From CAZEFK01 sp964511405 (GTDB lineage: Bacteria > Pseudomonadota > Alphaproteobacteria > Elsterales > Elsteraceae): DNA of 17,439 bases. This document shows positions 1-8,102 of the stretch, piece by piece. The stretch's first letter is position 1. Each line of letters begins with the position of its first letter. Position numbers and translations under genes: made by a program. The notes beneath the pieces are model-generated. The model saw only the letters and a list, made by a program, of their open reading frames with translations, did not search any database and was not told the DNA's origin. The stretch spans positions 1 through 17,439 of the forward strand of contig CAZEFK010000157.1 of NCBI GenBank assembly GCA_964511405.1, in the 5' to 3' direction.

Positions 1-2
1 CC

Positions 3-74
3 GGCGTCCCGCCGCCCCGCCCGGCCGCCGGACGGCCGCCGCCGCCTCCCGGCAGCCGCCCGCGCAGCCGGTAA
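3..74 (+). other. possible C-terminal tail of a gene entering from the left edge
   Basis: Frame 3 is open from the window edge to a TAA at 72-74 and would encode a proline/arginine-rich tail (GVPPPRPAAGRPPPPPGSRP and a few more residues). Low-complexity proline-rich tails occur at the ends of real proteins, but GC-rich spacer DNA gives the same composition by chance. Nothing else is visible before the thpR stop at 83. Confidence 0.15.
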
Positions 75-82
75 GCCGGCCG

Positions 83-619
83 TCACGCCAGAGGAAAGCT
101 GGCCTCTTCGGTGTAGATCGCGCCTGATGCCTGCAGCCAGCTGGAGTACAGCACCATGCGGTCGACCGGGAACGGTCCGATGCGCAGGCCGTAATGCTGG
201 GCGAAGAACGCCGCCAGCCGGTCGGCCGACGCATCCTTCAGCTGTGCCAGGGTCACGTGGGGCATATAGCGGCGGCTCTCGGCCGGCAGTCCGGCGCGCA
301 CGCAAGCGGCTTCGACCTTGTCGTGCAGTCGCGCCAGCGCCGGCTCGCGGTCGACCCCGACCCACAGGGTGCGCGGCTTGTCGCCGGTCTTGAAGTGGTC
401 GACCCCGGCCAGCGTCAGCGTGAAGCGCGGCACCACGACCTGGTCCAAAGCGGCCACCAGGTCGTCGGCGGTGCCGTGGTCGACATCGCCGACGAAGCGC
501 AGGGTCAGGTGGAAGTTCTCCACCGGCGTCCAGCGCGCACCGGGCAGGCCGCCGGCGGTCAGGGCCAGCTGCTGGCGCACCAGCTCAGGCAGCGGCAGCG
601 CGACGAACAGCCGGACCAC
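83..619 (-). CDS. thpR: RNA 2',3'-cyclic phosphodiesterase (ThpR/LigT family)
   Basis: Soluble 2H-phosphoesterase that opens 2',3'-cyclic phosphate ends on RNA; some relatives have reversible 2'-5' RNA ligase activity. The 178-aa length is normal for the family. Both signature HxTx motifs are present: HLTL at residues 37-40 and HVTL at 121-124, which supply the two catalytic histidines. The N-terminus MVRLFVALPLPE is the usual first strand of the fold. Translation starts at a GTG (619-617). Its ribosome binding sequence AGGG overlaps the TAG stop of the upstream peptidoglycan-binding gene, only 6 bp away, so the two genes are almost certainly co-transcribed and perhaps translationally coupled. 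The substrate in this organism is not known. The family assignment is secure; the physiological role is not. Confidence 0.93.
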   Translation of the reverse strand: MVRLFVALPLPELVRQQLALTAGGLPGARWTPVENFHLTLRFVGDVDHGTADDLVAALDQVVVPRFTLTLAGVDHFKTGDKPRTLWVGVDREPALARLHDKVEAACVRAGLPAESRRYMPHVTLAQLKDASADRLAAFFAQHYGLRIGPFPVDRMVLYSSWLQASGAIYTEEASFPLA

Positions 620-625
620 GCGGCC

Positions 626-1324
626 CTACAGCCTGGGCTCGACCGCCTCTCGCGGCGGCCGCGGCGGCGCCTTGAGCGAGACCGTGCGCGACGCCCGCGA
701 CCAGCCGAACCACAGCAGCCCCAGGAACACCGGGAGCAGGCCCAACGGGATCAGCCAGGTCCAGCCGAGCAGCGCGCCGGCTTCGGGAGCCGGCGCCACG
801 GGCGCGGCGGCCGGCACGGGCGCGAAGGCCTGTCCGGCCCCGGACGGCGTAGCCGGCTGCTGGAACAGCGCCGGCGGCGGGGCCGAGCTGGTGCCGGCCA
901 CGCCGGGCGGCGGCGCCAGCTGCTCGGAGGCGACCGGTGCGATCGGCGCTGCCTGCGGCTTGGTTTCGATCTCGGGGACGCGCGGCCGCGGCGCCTCGCC
1001 GGGCGCACCCTTGCCGCCGAGCGTGCCCGAGAACTTGGTGTCGCGGACCTTGCGCAGCCCGTCCAGGGTGCGCTCGTCCAGCTTGCCGGTGGCCGGCAAG
1101 CCAGCCGTGCGCTGGTATTCCTGCAAGGCGTGCGCGGTGTGGGGATTGGGCTTGCCGTCGGGCTTGCCGGGCGCCAGGCCCATCATCAGCAGGATCTGCT
1201 GGGCTTCGAACAGTGCCGCGTCGGGCGTCTGGGCATGTGCGGCCGGCCCCCCCAGCAGCAGCGCCGCCGCGACGCAGAGAATGGCGGCGGGGTGCCGGGT
1301 CAACCCGCAGGATTGGCTGAACAT
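626..1324 (-). CDS. exported, C-terminally anchored peptidoglycan-binding-domain protein
   Basis: Predicted envelope protein of 232 aa from the ATG at 1324. It has an N-terminal signal sequence (hydrophobic core about residues 12-27, AHA-type cleavage near 31) and then a PG_binding_1-like domain at about 35-95. Recognisable features of that domain are EAQQILLMMG, the DG turn, ALQEYQRTAGLPATGKLDE and TLDGL. A long Pro/Ala-rich linker (about 105-182) follows, then one strong transmembrane helix (about 186-208) and a basic tail. It would hold a cell-wall-binding domain in the periplasm, with the tail in the cytoplasm. No catalytic domain is visible. The start is uncertain: in-frame ATGs lie at 1384 and 1408, and only 1408 has a fair ribosome site (AAGG, 7 nt). 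However, 1324 gives a normal signal peptide and the extra N-terminal residues look non-coding. It lies directly upstream of thpR in one operon. Confidence 0.72.
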   Translation of the reverse strand: MFSQSCGLTRHPAAILCVAAALLLGGPAAHAQTPDAALFEAQQILLMMGLAPGKPDGKPNPHTAHALQEYQRTAGLPATGKLDERTLDGLRKVRDTKFSGTLGGKGAPGEAPRPRVPEIETKPQAAPIAPVASEQLAPPPGVAGTSSAPPPALFQQPATPSGAGQAFAPVPAAAPVAPAPEAGALLGWTWLIPLGLLPVFLGLLWFGWSRASRTVSLKAPPRPPREAVEPRL

Positions 1325-1488
1325 GGCCCGCACAGTGGGGATGGCCGCCGCCCGGCGCAAGCCCCGCGGATCCGGCGATTCCATGTGTCGCAGCCGCGAG
1401 CGGCCCATCGAGCGGCCTTGCGGCGCCGGGCTAAACGGTGGTCTGCTTTCGGGATGCGTTTCGCCGCCTGCCTTCAGAGGCTGCTGCC

Positions 1489-2598
1489 ATGACCACGCCG
1501 CCCGCTGCGGTCGGCATGTCCGTCGACCAGATCGACACCCCGGCGCTGGTGATCGAGCTGGATGCGTTCGAGTACAATCTGGTCGCGATGCGCCGGGCGA
1601 TCGCCGGCTCCGGCGCCCGGTTGCGGCCGCATGCCAAGACCCACAAGTCGGCGGCGATCGCGCGACGCCAGATCGCCGAGGGCGCGGTCGGCATCTGCTG
1701 CCAGAAGGTGGCCGAGGCCGAGGCCCTGGCCGCCGCCGGCATCGAGGACATCCTGGTCTCGAACGAGGTGGTGGGGGCCGGCAAGGTCGCCCGCCTGGCC
1801 AGCCTCGCGGCCCGGGCGCGGATCGGCGTCTGCGTCGACCATCCGCAGCAGGTGGACGCGCTGTCCGCGGCCGCGGCGGCCGCCGGCAGCCGCATCGACG
1901 TGCTGGTCGAGATCGACGTCGGCGCCGGCCGCTGCGGCGTGCCGCCCGGCCCGCCGGCGGTGGCGCTGGCCGCCCGCATCGCCGCCGCCCGTCATCTGCG
2001 GTTCCAGGGCCTGCAGGCCTATTACGGCTCGGCCCAGCACCTGCGCGAGCCCGCCGAGCGGGCGCGGGCGACCGCGGCGGCGGCGACCAAGGCCAGCTGG
2101 ACCGCGGCGTTGATCCGCGCCGAAGGGCTCGATGTGGCCACCGTCGCCGGCGCCGGGACGGGTACCCTGCGCCACGAAGCCGCCAGCGGCGTCTACAACG
2201 AACTCCAGCCGGGGTCCTATCTGTTCATGGATGGCGATTATGCCGCCAACCGCCGGCACCCCGACGATCCGGAGTTCCGCCATAGCCTGTTCGTGCTGAC
2301 CACGGTGATGAGCGTGCCGGCGCCCGGGCGCGCGGTGCTGGATGCCGGCCTCAAGGCCGTGGCCGTGGACAGCGGCTTGCCCAAGGTCGCCGACCGCTCC
2401 GGCCTGACCGTCATGGGCTGCTCCGACGAGCACGCCAGGGTCGCGGTCGACGGCCCGATGCCCGAACTGGGCGAGAAGCTGCGTCTGATCCCGGGTCACT
2501 GCGACCCGACGGTGAACCTCTATGACTGGTATGTCGGCGTGCGCAGCGGCGTCGTCGAGGCGGTCTGGCCGATCGAGGCTCGCGGCGCCATTCGGTAG
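1489..2598 (+). CDS. D-threonine / D-3-hydroxyaspartate aldolase-like PLP enzyme (DSD1/alanine-racemase fold)
   Basis: Fold-type III PLP enzyme of 369 aa that acts on D-beta-hydroxy amino acids. The N-terminal alanine-racemase-like barrel starts with DTPALVIELDAFEYN. The PLP lysine lies in the PHAKTHK motif (Lys50). The C-terminal metal site is GHCDPTVNLYDWYVGVR, with His337 and Asp339. In this superfamily an H-x-D pair is characteristic of the metal-dependent D-threonine/D-hydroxyaspartate aldolases, while the D-serine dehydratases use H-x-C. Aldol cleavage to glycine plus an aldehyde or glyoxylate is therefore the better guess. The start at 1489 has AGAGG 8 nt upstream; the open frame extends back to 1438, but without a better site. 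The DsbA-family gene follows 18 bp later in the same direction. Family membership is sure; the exact substrate is inferred. Confidence 0.87.
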   Translation: MTTPPAAVGMSVDQIDTPALVIELDAFEYNLVAMRRAIAGSGARLRPHAKTHKSAAIARRQIAEGAVGICCQKVAEAEALAAAGIEDILVSNEVVGAGKVARLASLAARARIGVCVDHPQQVDALSAAAAAAGSRIDVLVEIDVGAGRCGVPPGPPAVALAARIAAARHLRFQGLQAYYGSAQHLREPAERARATAAAATKASWTAALIRAEGLDVATVAGAGTGTLRHEAASGVYNELQPGSYLFMDGDYAANRRHPDDPEFRHSLFVLTTVMSVPAPGRAVLDAGLKAVAVDSGLPKVADRSGLTVMGCSDEHARVAVDGPMPELGEKLRLIPGHCDPTVNLYDWYVGVRSGVVEAVWPIEARGAIR

Positions 2599-2616
2599 CA
2601 GAAGGGAGCAAGAGCG

Positions 2617-3282
2617 ATGAGCCTGGTCCTGGATGTGGTGGCCGATGTCGTCTGTCCGTGGTGCTACATCGGCAAGCGGCGGCTGGAACGCGCGCTCGCC
2701 GGCTTGTGCGACGACGACACCCAGGTCACCTGGCGGCCGTTCCAGCTCAATCCCGGGCTGCCGCGCAGCGGCATCGACCGTGGCGAGTACCTGGCCCTGA
2801 AGTTCGGTGGCCGCGAGCAGGCCTCGGCGGCCTACGCCCCGATCGAGGCCGCCGGCCGCGCCGAGGGCATCCCCTTCGCCTTCGACCGCATCCGCCGCAC
2901 GCCCAATACTCTCGACGCCCACCGCCTGATCCGCGCCGGCCAGCGCGCGCGCTGCCAGGACCCGATCGTCGAGGCCCTGTTCCGGGCCTATTTCGTCGAC
3001 GGCCGCGACATCGGCGACACCCTGGTGCTGGCCGACATCGGCGCCGCCTGCGGCCTGGAGGTCGGCTCGGTGCGCGCCTTCCTGGCCAGCGACGAGGACG
3101 TCGACAGCGTGCTGGCCGAGGACGCCGTCGCCCGGCGCATGGGCATCGACGGCGTGCCCGCCTTCATCATCGACCGCACCTACGCCCTCGCCGGCGCCCA
3201 CGGCCCGGCCGAGCTGGTCGCCGCCTTCGAGCAAGTCGCCCGCCTGCGCGCCGCCGAGCGCGCCGAGCAGGTGGCGCATTGA
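2617..3282 (+). CDS. DsbA-family oxidoreductase, FrnE-like
   Basis: Thioredoxin-fold protein of 221 aa with a CPWC redox motif at residues 13-16, immediately after the first beta strand (MSLVLDVVADVV), and the conserved cis-proline loop GVPAF (Pro181). An all-helical insertion lies between these, as in FrnE, 2-hydroxychromene-2-carboxylate isomerase and GST-kappa relatives. No signal peptide is present, so it is probably cytoplasmic and acts as a disulfide reductase/isomerase or on glutathione-type substrates. It is not a periplasmic DsbA. Its start is preceded by a strong AGAAGGGAG site and sits 18 bp after the aldolase-like gene, so the two form an operon. The stop lies only about 5 bp before the remnant of a toxin-antitoxin locus, so no native downstream spacer is left. 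Confidence 0.9.
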   Translation: MSLVLDVVADVVCPWCYIGKRRLERALAGLCDDDTQVTWRPFQLNPGLPRSGIDRGEYLALKFGGREQASAAYAPIEAAGRAEGIPFAFDRIRRTPNTLDAHRLIRAGQRARCQDPIVEALFRAYFVDGRDIGDTLVLADIGAACGLEVGSVRAFLASDEDVDSVLAEDAVARRMGIDGVPAFIIDRTYALAGAHGPAELVAAFEQVARLRAAERAEQVAH

Positions 3283-3287
3283 TGTAA

Positions 3288-3455
3288 GGGGCCCAGGAAG
3301 CCGCGCATCGGGCGATCGAGGAAATCCAGATGATCCGGCTATCCGTCGAGGATCAACGCGCCTTCGCCGAAGCCATCCTCAACCCGCCTAAGCCGACGCC
3401 GGCCCTGCGGCGCGCGTTTCTGCGGCATCGAGAGTTGATCCAAGAAACACGGTGA
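3288..3455 (+). pseudogene. DUF1778 (TacA-type) antitoxin, N-terminally truncated remnant
   Basis: From 3288 to a TGA at 3453-3455 the frame encodes the C-terminal half of a DUF1778 antitoxin: AQEAAHRAIEEIQMIRLS, then EDQRAFAEAILNPPKPTPAL, then an arginine-rich tail. The phrase IRLS-ED-RAFAEA-LNPP is the family's toxin-wrapping segment. The DNA-binding ribbon-helix-helix half is missing. An in-frame TAA at 3285-3287 closes the frame to the left, and the fragment abuts the dsbA-family stop at 3282, so the 5' half was deleted. The GTG start of the toxin overlaps the antitoxin stop as GTGA (3452-3455), the usual arrangement of such operons. No start codon or ribosome site for the fragment is evident, so it is probably not translated as an antitoxin. 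Confidence 0.78.
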
Positions 3456-3583
3456 CCGCCGAGTTCTGGATCGAGCCACTCGGCGCGCATGACCGCGCAG
3501 GCTTTTCCTGCGGCATTGTCGCGCTCGACCGCTATGTTCGGGAACAGGTGTCGCAAGATATCAAGCGATTGGTGGCAAGTTGC

Positions 3584-3781
3584 GTAACAGGGGCAAAAGT
3601 CTGGGCAGCCCCGTCAAACCCGGTTCTCGTCATCCCCGCGAAGGCGGGGATCCAGTTGGCTCAACGACAATAGCAAGTATGCCAACCGACAGTTTGCCGC
3701 AAACGCTGGATCCCCGCTTTCGCGAGGATGACGGCGGGGGCTGGGACTGAGACGGCACGCCCGGACTTTTACCCCGGTTAC
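3584..3781. mobile_element. 198-bp MITE with 23-bp terminal inverted repeats and 8-bp target duplication (IS66-like ends)
   Basis: The ends are 23-bp inverted repeats at 3584-3606 and 3759-3781, identical at 20 of 23 positions, and both start GTAAC outermost. They are flanked by CAAGTTGC (3576-3583) and CAAGCTGC (3782-3789), an 8-bp direct repeat with one mismatch, as expected of a target-site duplication. Removing the element and one copy rejoins the toxin frame exactly. It has no coding capacity. From established knowledge, IS66-family elements have ends starting GTAA and make 8-bp duplications, so a non-autonomous IS66-family derivative is the best guess. That link rests on end chemistry only. 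The internal part carries a second inverted pair of repeats (see the repeat entry). Confidence 0.8.
3629..3732. repeat. inverted pair of REP-like palindromes inside the MITE
   Basis: A 27-bp unit at 3629-3655 (GTCATCCCCGCGAAGGCGGG and seven more bases) is repeated inverted at 3706-3732 with two mismatches, separated by 50 bp. Each unit is itself a hairpin, CCCCGC-GAA-GGCGGGG in the left copy. Units with this GTCATCCCCGCG...GGATCCAG core are common intergenic repeats in many proteobacteria. The doublet could fold into one large cruciform in DNA or a hairpin in RNA. Whether it belongs to the MITE or inserted into it later cannot be told from one copy. Confidence 0.85.
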
Positions 3782-3859
3782 CAAGCTGCTTCGTCGCCGT
3801 CGAGACGGCAACGGGCACTACACGCAGCGCAAACCGATCAATCCTGACGTCGGCGCGGC

Positions 3860-4879
3860 TCAGAACCGCGGCGCGAATGCCGGGCGCAGCACCCCGGCCA
3901 CCAGCCCCGCCCGGTTGAGCACCTTGGGTTCCAGGAACTCCGCCAGCTCCTGGGTCGCCGTCGCGTCGAACGCGCCCAGGGCCTTGAGCAGCGCTGCCAT
4001 CGCCAGCTCGGCGCCGCGGCCGGCACCGTCGTCGACCTTGAGGGCGATGCCCAGGCCGCGGTCGAGCAGGGCGCCGGCATAGACGCCCTCGGCGCCGCCC
4101 TTGATCACGGCGCGGCGCCCGGCCAGCTCCAGCGCCCGGCTGTTGAAGGTGCCGGTGCCGGAGACCATGACCGGGGCCGCGGCCATGGCGGCAGTGATCC
4201 GCCGAGCCGCCGCCGCCCGCACCGCGCCCAGCCGCGCCGGGTCGGCCAGCCGGGCAAAGCCCACGGCCAAGGCCGTGAGCGGCGCGCCGACGGTCGGGAT
4301 GCCGCAGCCGTCATGGCCCCAGGGGGCGGTCGTGTAATCGAACTCGGTCACCTCGGCCATGACCTGGGCGATGCGGCGCTGCACCGGATGGTCGCGCTGG
4401 ATGTAGCCGCGGGTCGGCTCGCCCAGATGCACGGCCGTGGTCAGGAAGCCGGTGTGCTTGCCCGAGCAGTTGTTGTGGAGCTGGCTGGGTTCGATACCGG
4501 CGCGGATCAGCGCGTGGGCCGAATCCTCGCCGGTCGGCAGATGGGTCCCGCACTCCAGGTCGGCGACGCCCAGGCCGATGCGCCCGAGCCAGGCGGATAC
4601 CGCCTCGGTGTGCACCGGCTCGCCGCGATGCGAGGCGCAGGCCAGCGCAATCTCGACATCGCCGAGGCCGAACCGTTCGGCCGCGCCCGACTCGAGCAGG
4701 GGCAGCGCCTGCAGCGGCTTGCAGGCCGAGCGGGCGAACACCGGCCGGTCGACGTCGCCCCAGGCGGCAACCACGGCGCCCGCCGCGTCGACCACCACGG
4801 CGGCGCCGCGATGCCTGGACTCGACCAGGGCGCCGCGCGTGACCTCGACCAGGACCGGATTGGCGGCGGATTCAGCCAT
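3860..4879 (-). CDS. L-asparaginase, Rhizobium etli-type (class 3, Asparaginase_II family)
   Basis: Hydrolyses L-asparagine to aspartate and ammonia in the cytoplasm. The 339-aa protein is the length of the R. etli enzyme ReAV, which is unrelated to the E. coli type asparaginases. The key residues fall at a constant +3 offset from those I recall for ReAV. They are the two serine-lysine pairs (Ser51 and Lys54 in SACKPLQ; Ser83 in CASHRGEP) and the zinc site of Cys138 and Lys141 in HNNCSGKH plus Cys192 in GHDGCGIP, with Asp190 beside it. All are intact. The ATG at 4879 has GAGG 5 nt upstream. It is divergent from the DUF2383 gene across a 121-bp spacer and convergent with the ruined toxin-antitoxin locus, so it appears to be a single-gene unit. 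Confidence 0.92.
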   Translation of the reverse strand: MAESAANPVLVEVTRGALVESRHRGAAVVVDAAGAVVAAWGDVDRPVFARSACKPLQALPLLESGAAERFGLGDVEIALACASHRGEPVHTEAVSAWLGRIGLGVADLECGTHLPTGEDSAHALIRAGIEPSQLHNNCSGKHTGFLTTAVHLGEPTRGYIQRDHPVQRRIAQVMAEVTEFDYTTAPWGHDGCGIPTVGAPLTALAVGFARLADPARLGAVRAAAARRITAAMAAAPVMVSGTGTFNSRALELAGRRAVIKGGAEGVYAGALLDRGLGIALKVDDGAGRGAELAMAALLKALGAFDATATQELAEFLEPKVLNRAGLVAGVLRPAFAPRF

Positions 4880-4896
4880 GGCAGCCTCGGCGACTC

Positions 4897-4922
4897 GACG
4901 GTTGAGCCGTCAGGCTTAGCCT
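4897..4922 (-). promoter_or_regulatory. two adjacent short inverted repeats upstream of the asparaginase gene
   Basis: GACGG-ttgag-CCGTC (4897-4911) is followed at once by AGGCT-t-AGCCT (4912-4922), 18-43 bp upstream of the asparaginase ATG. They could be operator half-sites or 5' leader hairpins. They are short and such palindromes are common in GC-rich DNA. Confidence 0.22.
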
Positions 4923-4942
4923 CGGGCGCCAGGTCCCGCAAG

Positions 4943-4968
4943 CGAACCTTTACCGGCGCCGTCCTGTT
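4943..4968 (+). promoter_or_regulatory. possible EcfG-type general-stress promoter before the DUF2383 gene
   Basis: CGAAC (4943-4947), a 17-bp spacer, then TGTT (4965-4968) lies 32 bp before the ATG at 5001. The alphaproteobacterial EcfG consensus is GGAAC-N16/17-CGTT, so each box has one mismatch. The downstream gene is of a stress-protein type commonly under this sigma factor, which raises the plausibility somewhat. This is a weak match. Confidence 0.3.
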
Positions 4969-5000
4969 GAGTCCTCCGACTTGATCCAAAGGAGCGGCAG

Positions 5001-5666
5001 ATGCCGGACGACGCTTCCGCCAACCGCATGACGACCGACACCCTGGTCGAGCTGGCCCGTACGCTGCGGGACAGCGAGCAGGGCTACCGGACCGCAGCCG
5101 ACGACACCGCCGATCCCCAATTGAAGTCGATTTTCAACGGGCTGGCGCGGACGCGCGCCGAGCAGGCCGACGCGTTGGAGGCGCAGATCCGGGGCAGCGG
5201 CGGCCAGCCGGCGGCGCGCGGCACCATGTCGGGCGCTCTCCATCGCTATTTCATGGACCTGAAGAGCGCCCTGGCCGGCTATGACCGGCTGGCGGTCCTG
5301 GAGGAGGTGGCGCGCGGCGAAGCCTATGCCGAGGCGGCGTTCGATGGCGCCAAGCGCGAGCCGCTCGGCCCGGAGGTGCGCAAGGTCGTCCAGCGCCTGC
5401 ATGACGGCGTGAAGGCCAGCCGCGACCGCTTCCGCGCCATGGCCCGGGCCGAGGGCGGCGGCGCCGACGGCCTGTGGGAGCGCGCCACGGCGCGCATGTC
5501 GCGCCTGGGCGACGCCGTCTACCGGCAGGCGCCCGCCCGATTCGGCGACGTGACCGGGTATATGGCCGAGCGCCCGCTGGCGACGACCCTGGCTGCGCTT
5601 GGCGTGGGATTCGCGCTGGGCGCCATGGCCGTGACCCTCCTGCGCCCGGGCGGGCCGGACCGCTGA
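5001..5666 (+). CDS. DUF2383/PA2169-like ferritin-fold protein with C-terminal membrane anchor
   Basis: 221-aa protein. Residues about 8-125 form a helical bundle of the DUF2383 type. Typical segments are TLVELARTLRDSEQGYRTAA, DPQLKSIFNGLARTRAEQAD and LAVLEEVARGEAYAEAAF, in which Glu26, Glu54, Glu102 and Glu108 are the positions expected in a ferritin-like bundle. A basic, partly amphipathic region (about 125-185) leads to YMAERPLATTLAALGVGFAL and a transmembrane helix at about 192-214. This end resembles the tail of the ribosome-associated inner-membrane proteins ElaB/YqjD (DUF883), which also finish with a helix after an 'RP' turn. A membrane-tethered stress protein is therefore inferred; no enzymatic role is established for the family. 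AAAGGAG lies 6 nt before the ATG. A possible EcfG promoter precedes it. Confidence 0.78.
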   Translation: MPDDASANRMTTDTLVELARTLRDSEQGYRTAADDTADPQLKSIFNGLARTRAEQADALEAQIRGSGGQPAARGTMSGALHRYFMDLKSALAGYDRLAVLEEVARGEAYAEAAFDGAKREPLGPEVRKVVQRLHDGVKASRDRFRAMARAEGGGADGLWERATARMSRLGDAVYRQAPARFGDVTGYMAERPLATTLAALGVGFALGAMAVTLLRPGGPDR

Positions 5667-5883
5667 CCGGGAAATTTCGATCTCGATCAAATATCCGACG
5701 AATGGCTCGTTTTTGATTGTGGCGCTCCCAGGTCAGGCCGGTATCATCGTCCGATCCCGGCCCGACCGCCGCATCGCATCCGCCCAGCGCCGGATGACCG
5801 CCGCGACGTGACGACCGGCCGCCGTCGCGCCCTCCAGCCTCCGGCAGCGCCGACCGGTGATGTCTGGAGGCGGGGCGGGAATC
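5667..5883. other. intergenic spacer, no gene recognised
   Basis: This 217-bp spacer starts with a comparatively AT-rich stretch (about 5671-5722, with AAATTTCGATCTCGATCAAA and TCGTTTTTGATTG). That stretch is the likely promoter region for the GST-kinase pair, but no convincing -35/-10 pair could be assigned. No terminator hairpin was found. Confidence 0.4.
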
Positions 5884-6506
5884 ATGCTGACCATTTGGGG
5901 CCGTCAGACCTCGAGCAACGTCCAGAAGGTGCTGTGGGCGGTCGGCGAACTGGGGCTGCCGCATCGCCGGATCGACGCCGGGCTGCAGTTCGGCGTCATC
6001 GACACGCCGGCCTATGCCGCGATGAACCCCAACCGCCTGGTGCCGACCATCGAGGACGACGGCTTCGTCCTGTGGGAATCCAACGCCATCGTCCGCTATC
6101 TGGCGCGCCGCCACGCCGACGCAGCGGTGCCGCTGCTGCCCGGCGATCCGCGCGCCGCGGCCGATGCCGACCGCTGGATGGACTGGCAGATGAGCCGGAT
6201 CGCCGAGCCGGCCACGACCCTGTTCCTGGGCCTGACCCGCACGCCGCCCGAGCAGCGCGACCCGGTCCGGATCGCCGCCGCGCAGGCGCAGCTGGGCGAG
6301 CTTTACGCGCTCTTGGACCGGGCGCTCGGCGATCGTCCGTTCGTGGCCGGCGACCGCCTGTCGATGGGCGATATTCCGCTCGGCGTGCAGGTTCACCGCT
6401 GGTACAGGCTGCGCGACCGCCAGCCCGACCTGCCCCGCCTGGACGCCTGGTACCGCCGCTTGGCCGAGCGGCCGGCCTACCAGGCCGCGGTGATCGCGCA
6501 GATGCC

Positions 6507-6510
<4 letters not shown>
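5884..6510 (+). CDS. glutathione S-transferase
   Basis: Cytosolic GST of 208 aa. The N-terminal thioredoxin-fold domain (1-80) starts MLTIWGRQTSSNVQKVLWAV with a Ser in the catalytic region (Ser10/Ser11). It contains the glutathione-binding cis-proline loop NPNRLVPTIED and the ESNAIVRYLA helix start. The C-terminal helical domain has the usual RPFVAGDRLSMGDIPLGV N-capping motif and ends DLPRLDAWYRRLAERPAYQA. It would conjugate glutathione to electrophiles or act as a glutathione-dependent isomerase or dehalogenase; the substrate cannot be read. The ATG at 5884 gives the standard N-terminus; the in-frame ATG at 5857 would add nine unrelated residues. GGAGG lies somewhat far upstream (about 14 nt). 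Its stop overlaps the start of the kinase gene as GTGA. Confidence 0.9.
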
Positions 6511-8030
<1,520 letters not shown>

Positions 8031-8102
8031 CACGGGTTGGCGCCAGCGTTCCCGTCGGGGATCGTTTGGTAGAATATCGCTGCGACTGCCGGAGCCAACG
8101 CC

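Larger units (their letters stand above)
3452..3850 (+). pseudogene. GNAT (TacT-type) toxin gene interrupted by a MITE
   Basis: The GTG at 3452 starts a frame reading MTAEFWIEPLGAHDRAGFSC, then GIVALDRYVREQVSQDIKRL and VASC (residues 1-44). This is the N-terminus of TacT-like GNAT acetyltransferase toxins, with the typical F-x-CG-x-x-ALD-x-(Y/W)-(L/V)R motif. Those toxins acetylate aminoacyl-tRNA. After codon 44 (TGC, 3581-3583) the sequence becomes a 198-bp inverted-repeat element. Beyond it, at 3790, TTCGTCGCCGTCGAGACG continues the same frame as FVAVETATG, so the uninterrupted gene read VASCFVAVETATG, as expected for the family. After about 3816 the homology decays through small deletions (remnants resembling YTxSAxSI) and it ends before the asparaginase gene. 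The acetyl-CoA-binding half is lost, so the toxin is dead. The frame as it stands stops at 3671-3673 inside the element. Confidence 0.78.

Noticed and set aside
194..2285. Long plus-strand open frames across the thpR and peptidoglycan-binding genes
   Set aside because: They are Arg/Gly/Ala-rich with no family motifs and are antisense to genes with clear motifs; such shadows are normal at this GC content.
1474..3279. 601-codon minus-strand frame over the aldolase and dsbA-family genes
   Set aside because: The composition (Gly, Asp, His, Gln, Arg repeats) is that of an antisense shadow, whereas the plus-strand genes have catalytic motifs and ribosome sites.
3629..3732. CRISPR-like repeat
   Set aside because: Only two copies are present, inverted, with a 50-bp spacer and within a transposon-like element.
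3584..3781. Transposase gene inside the element
   Set aside because: The element is 198 bp and the frames through it have no transposase similarity, so it can only be non-autonomous.
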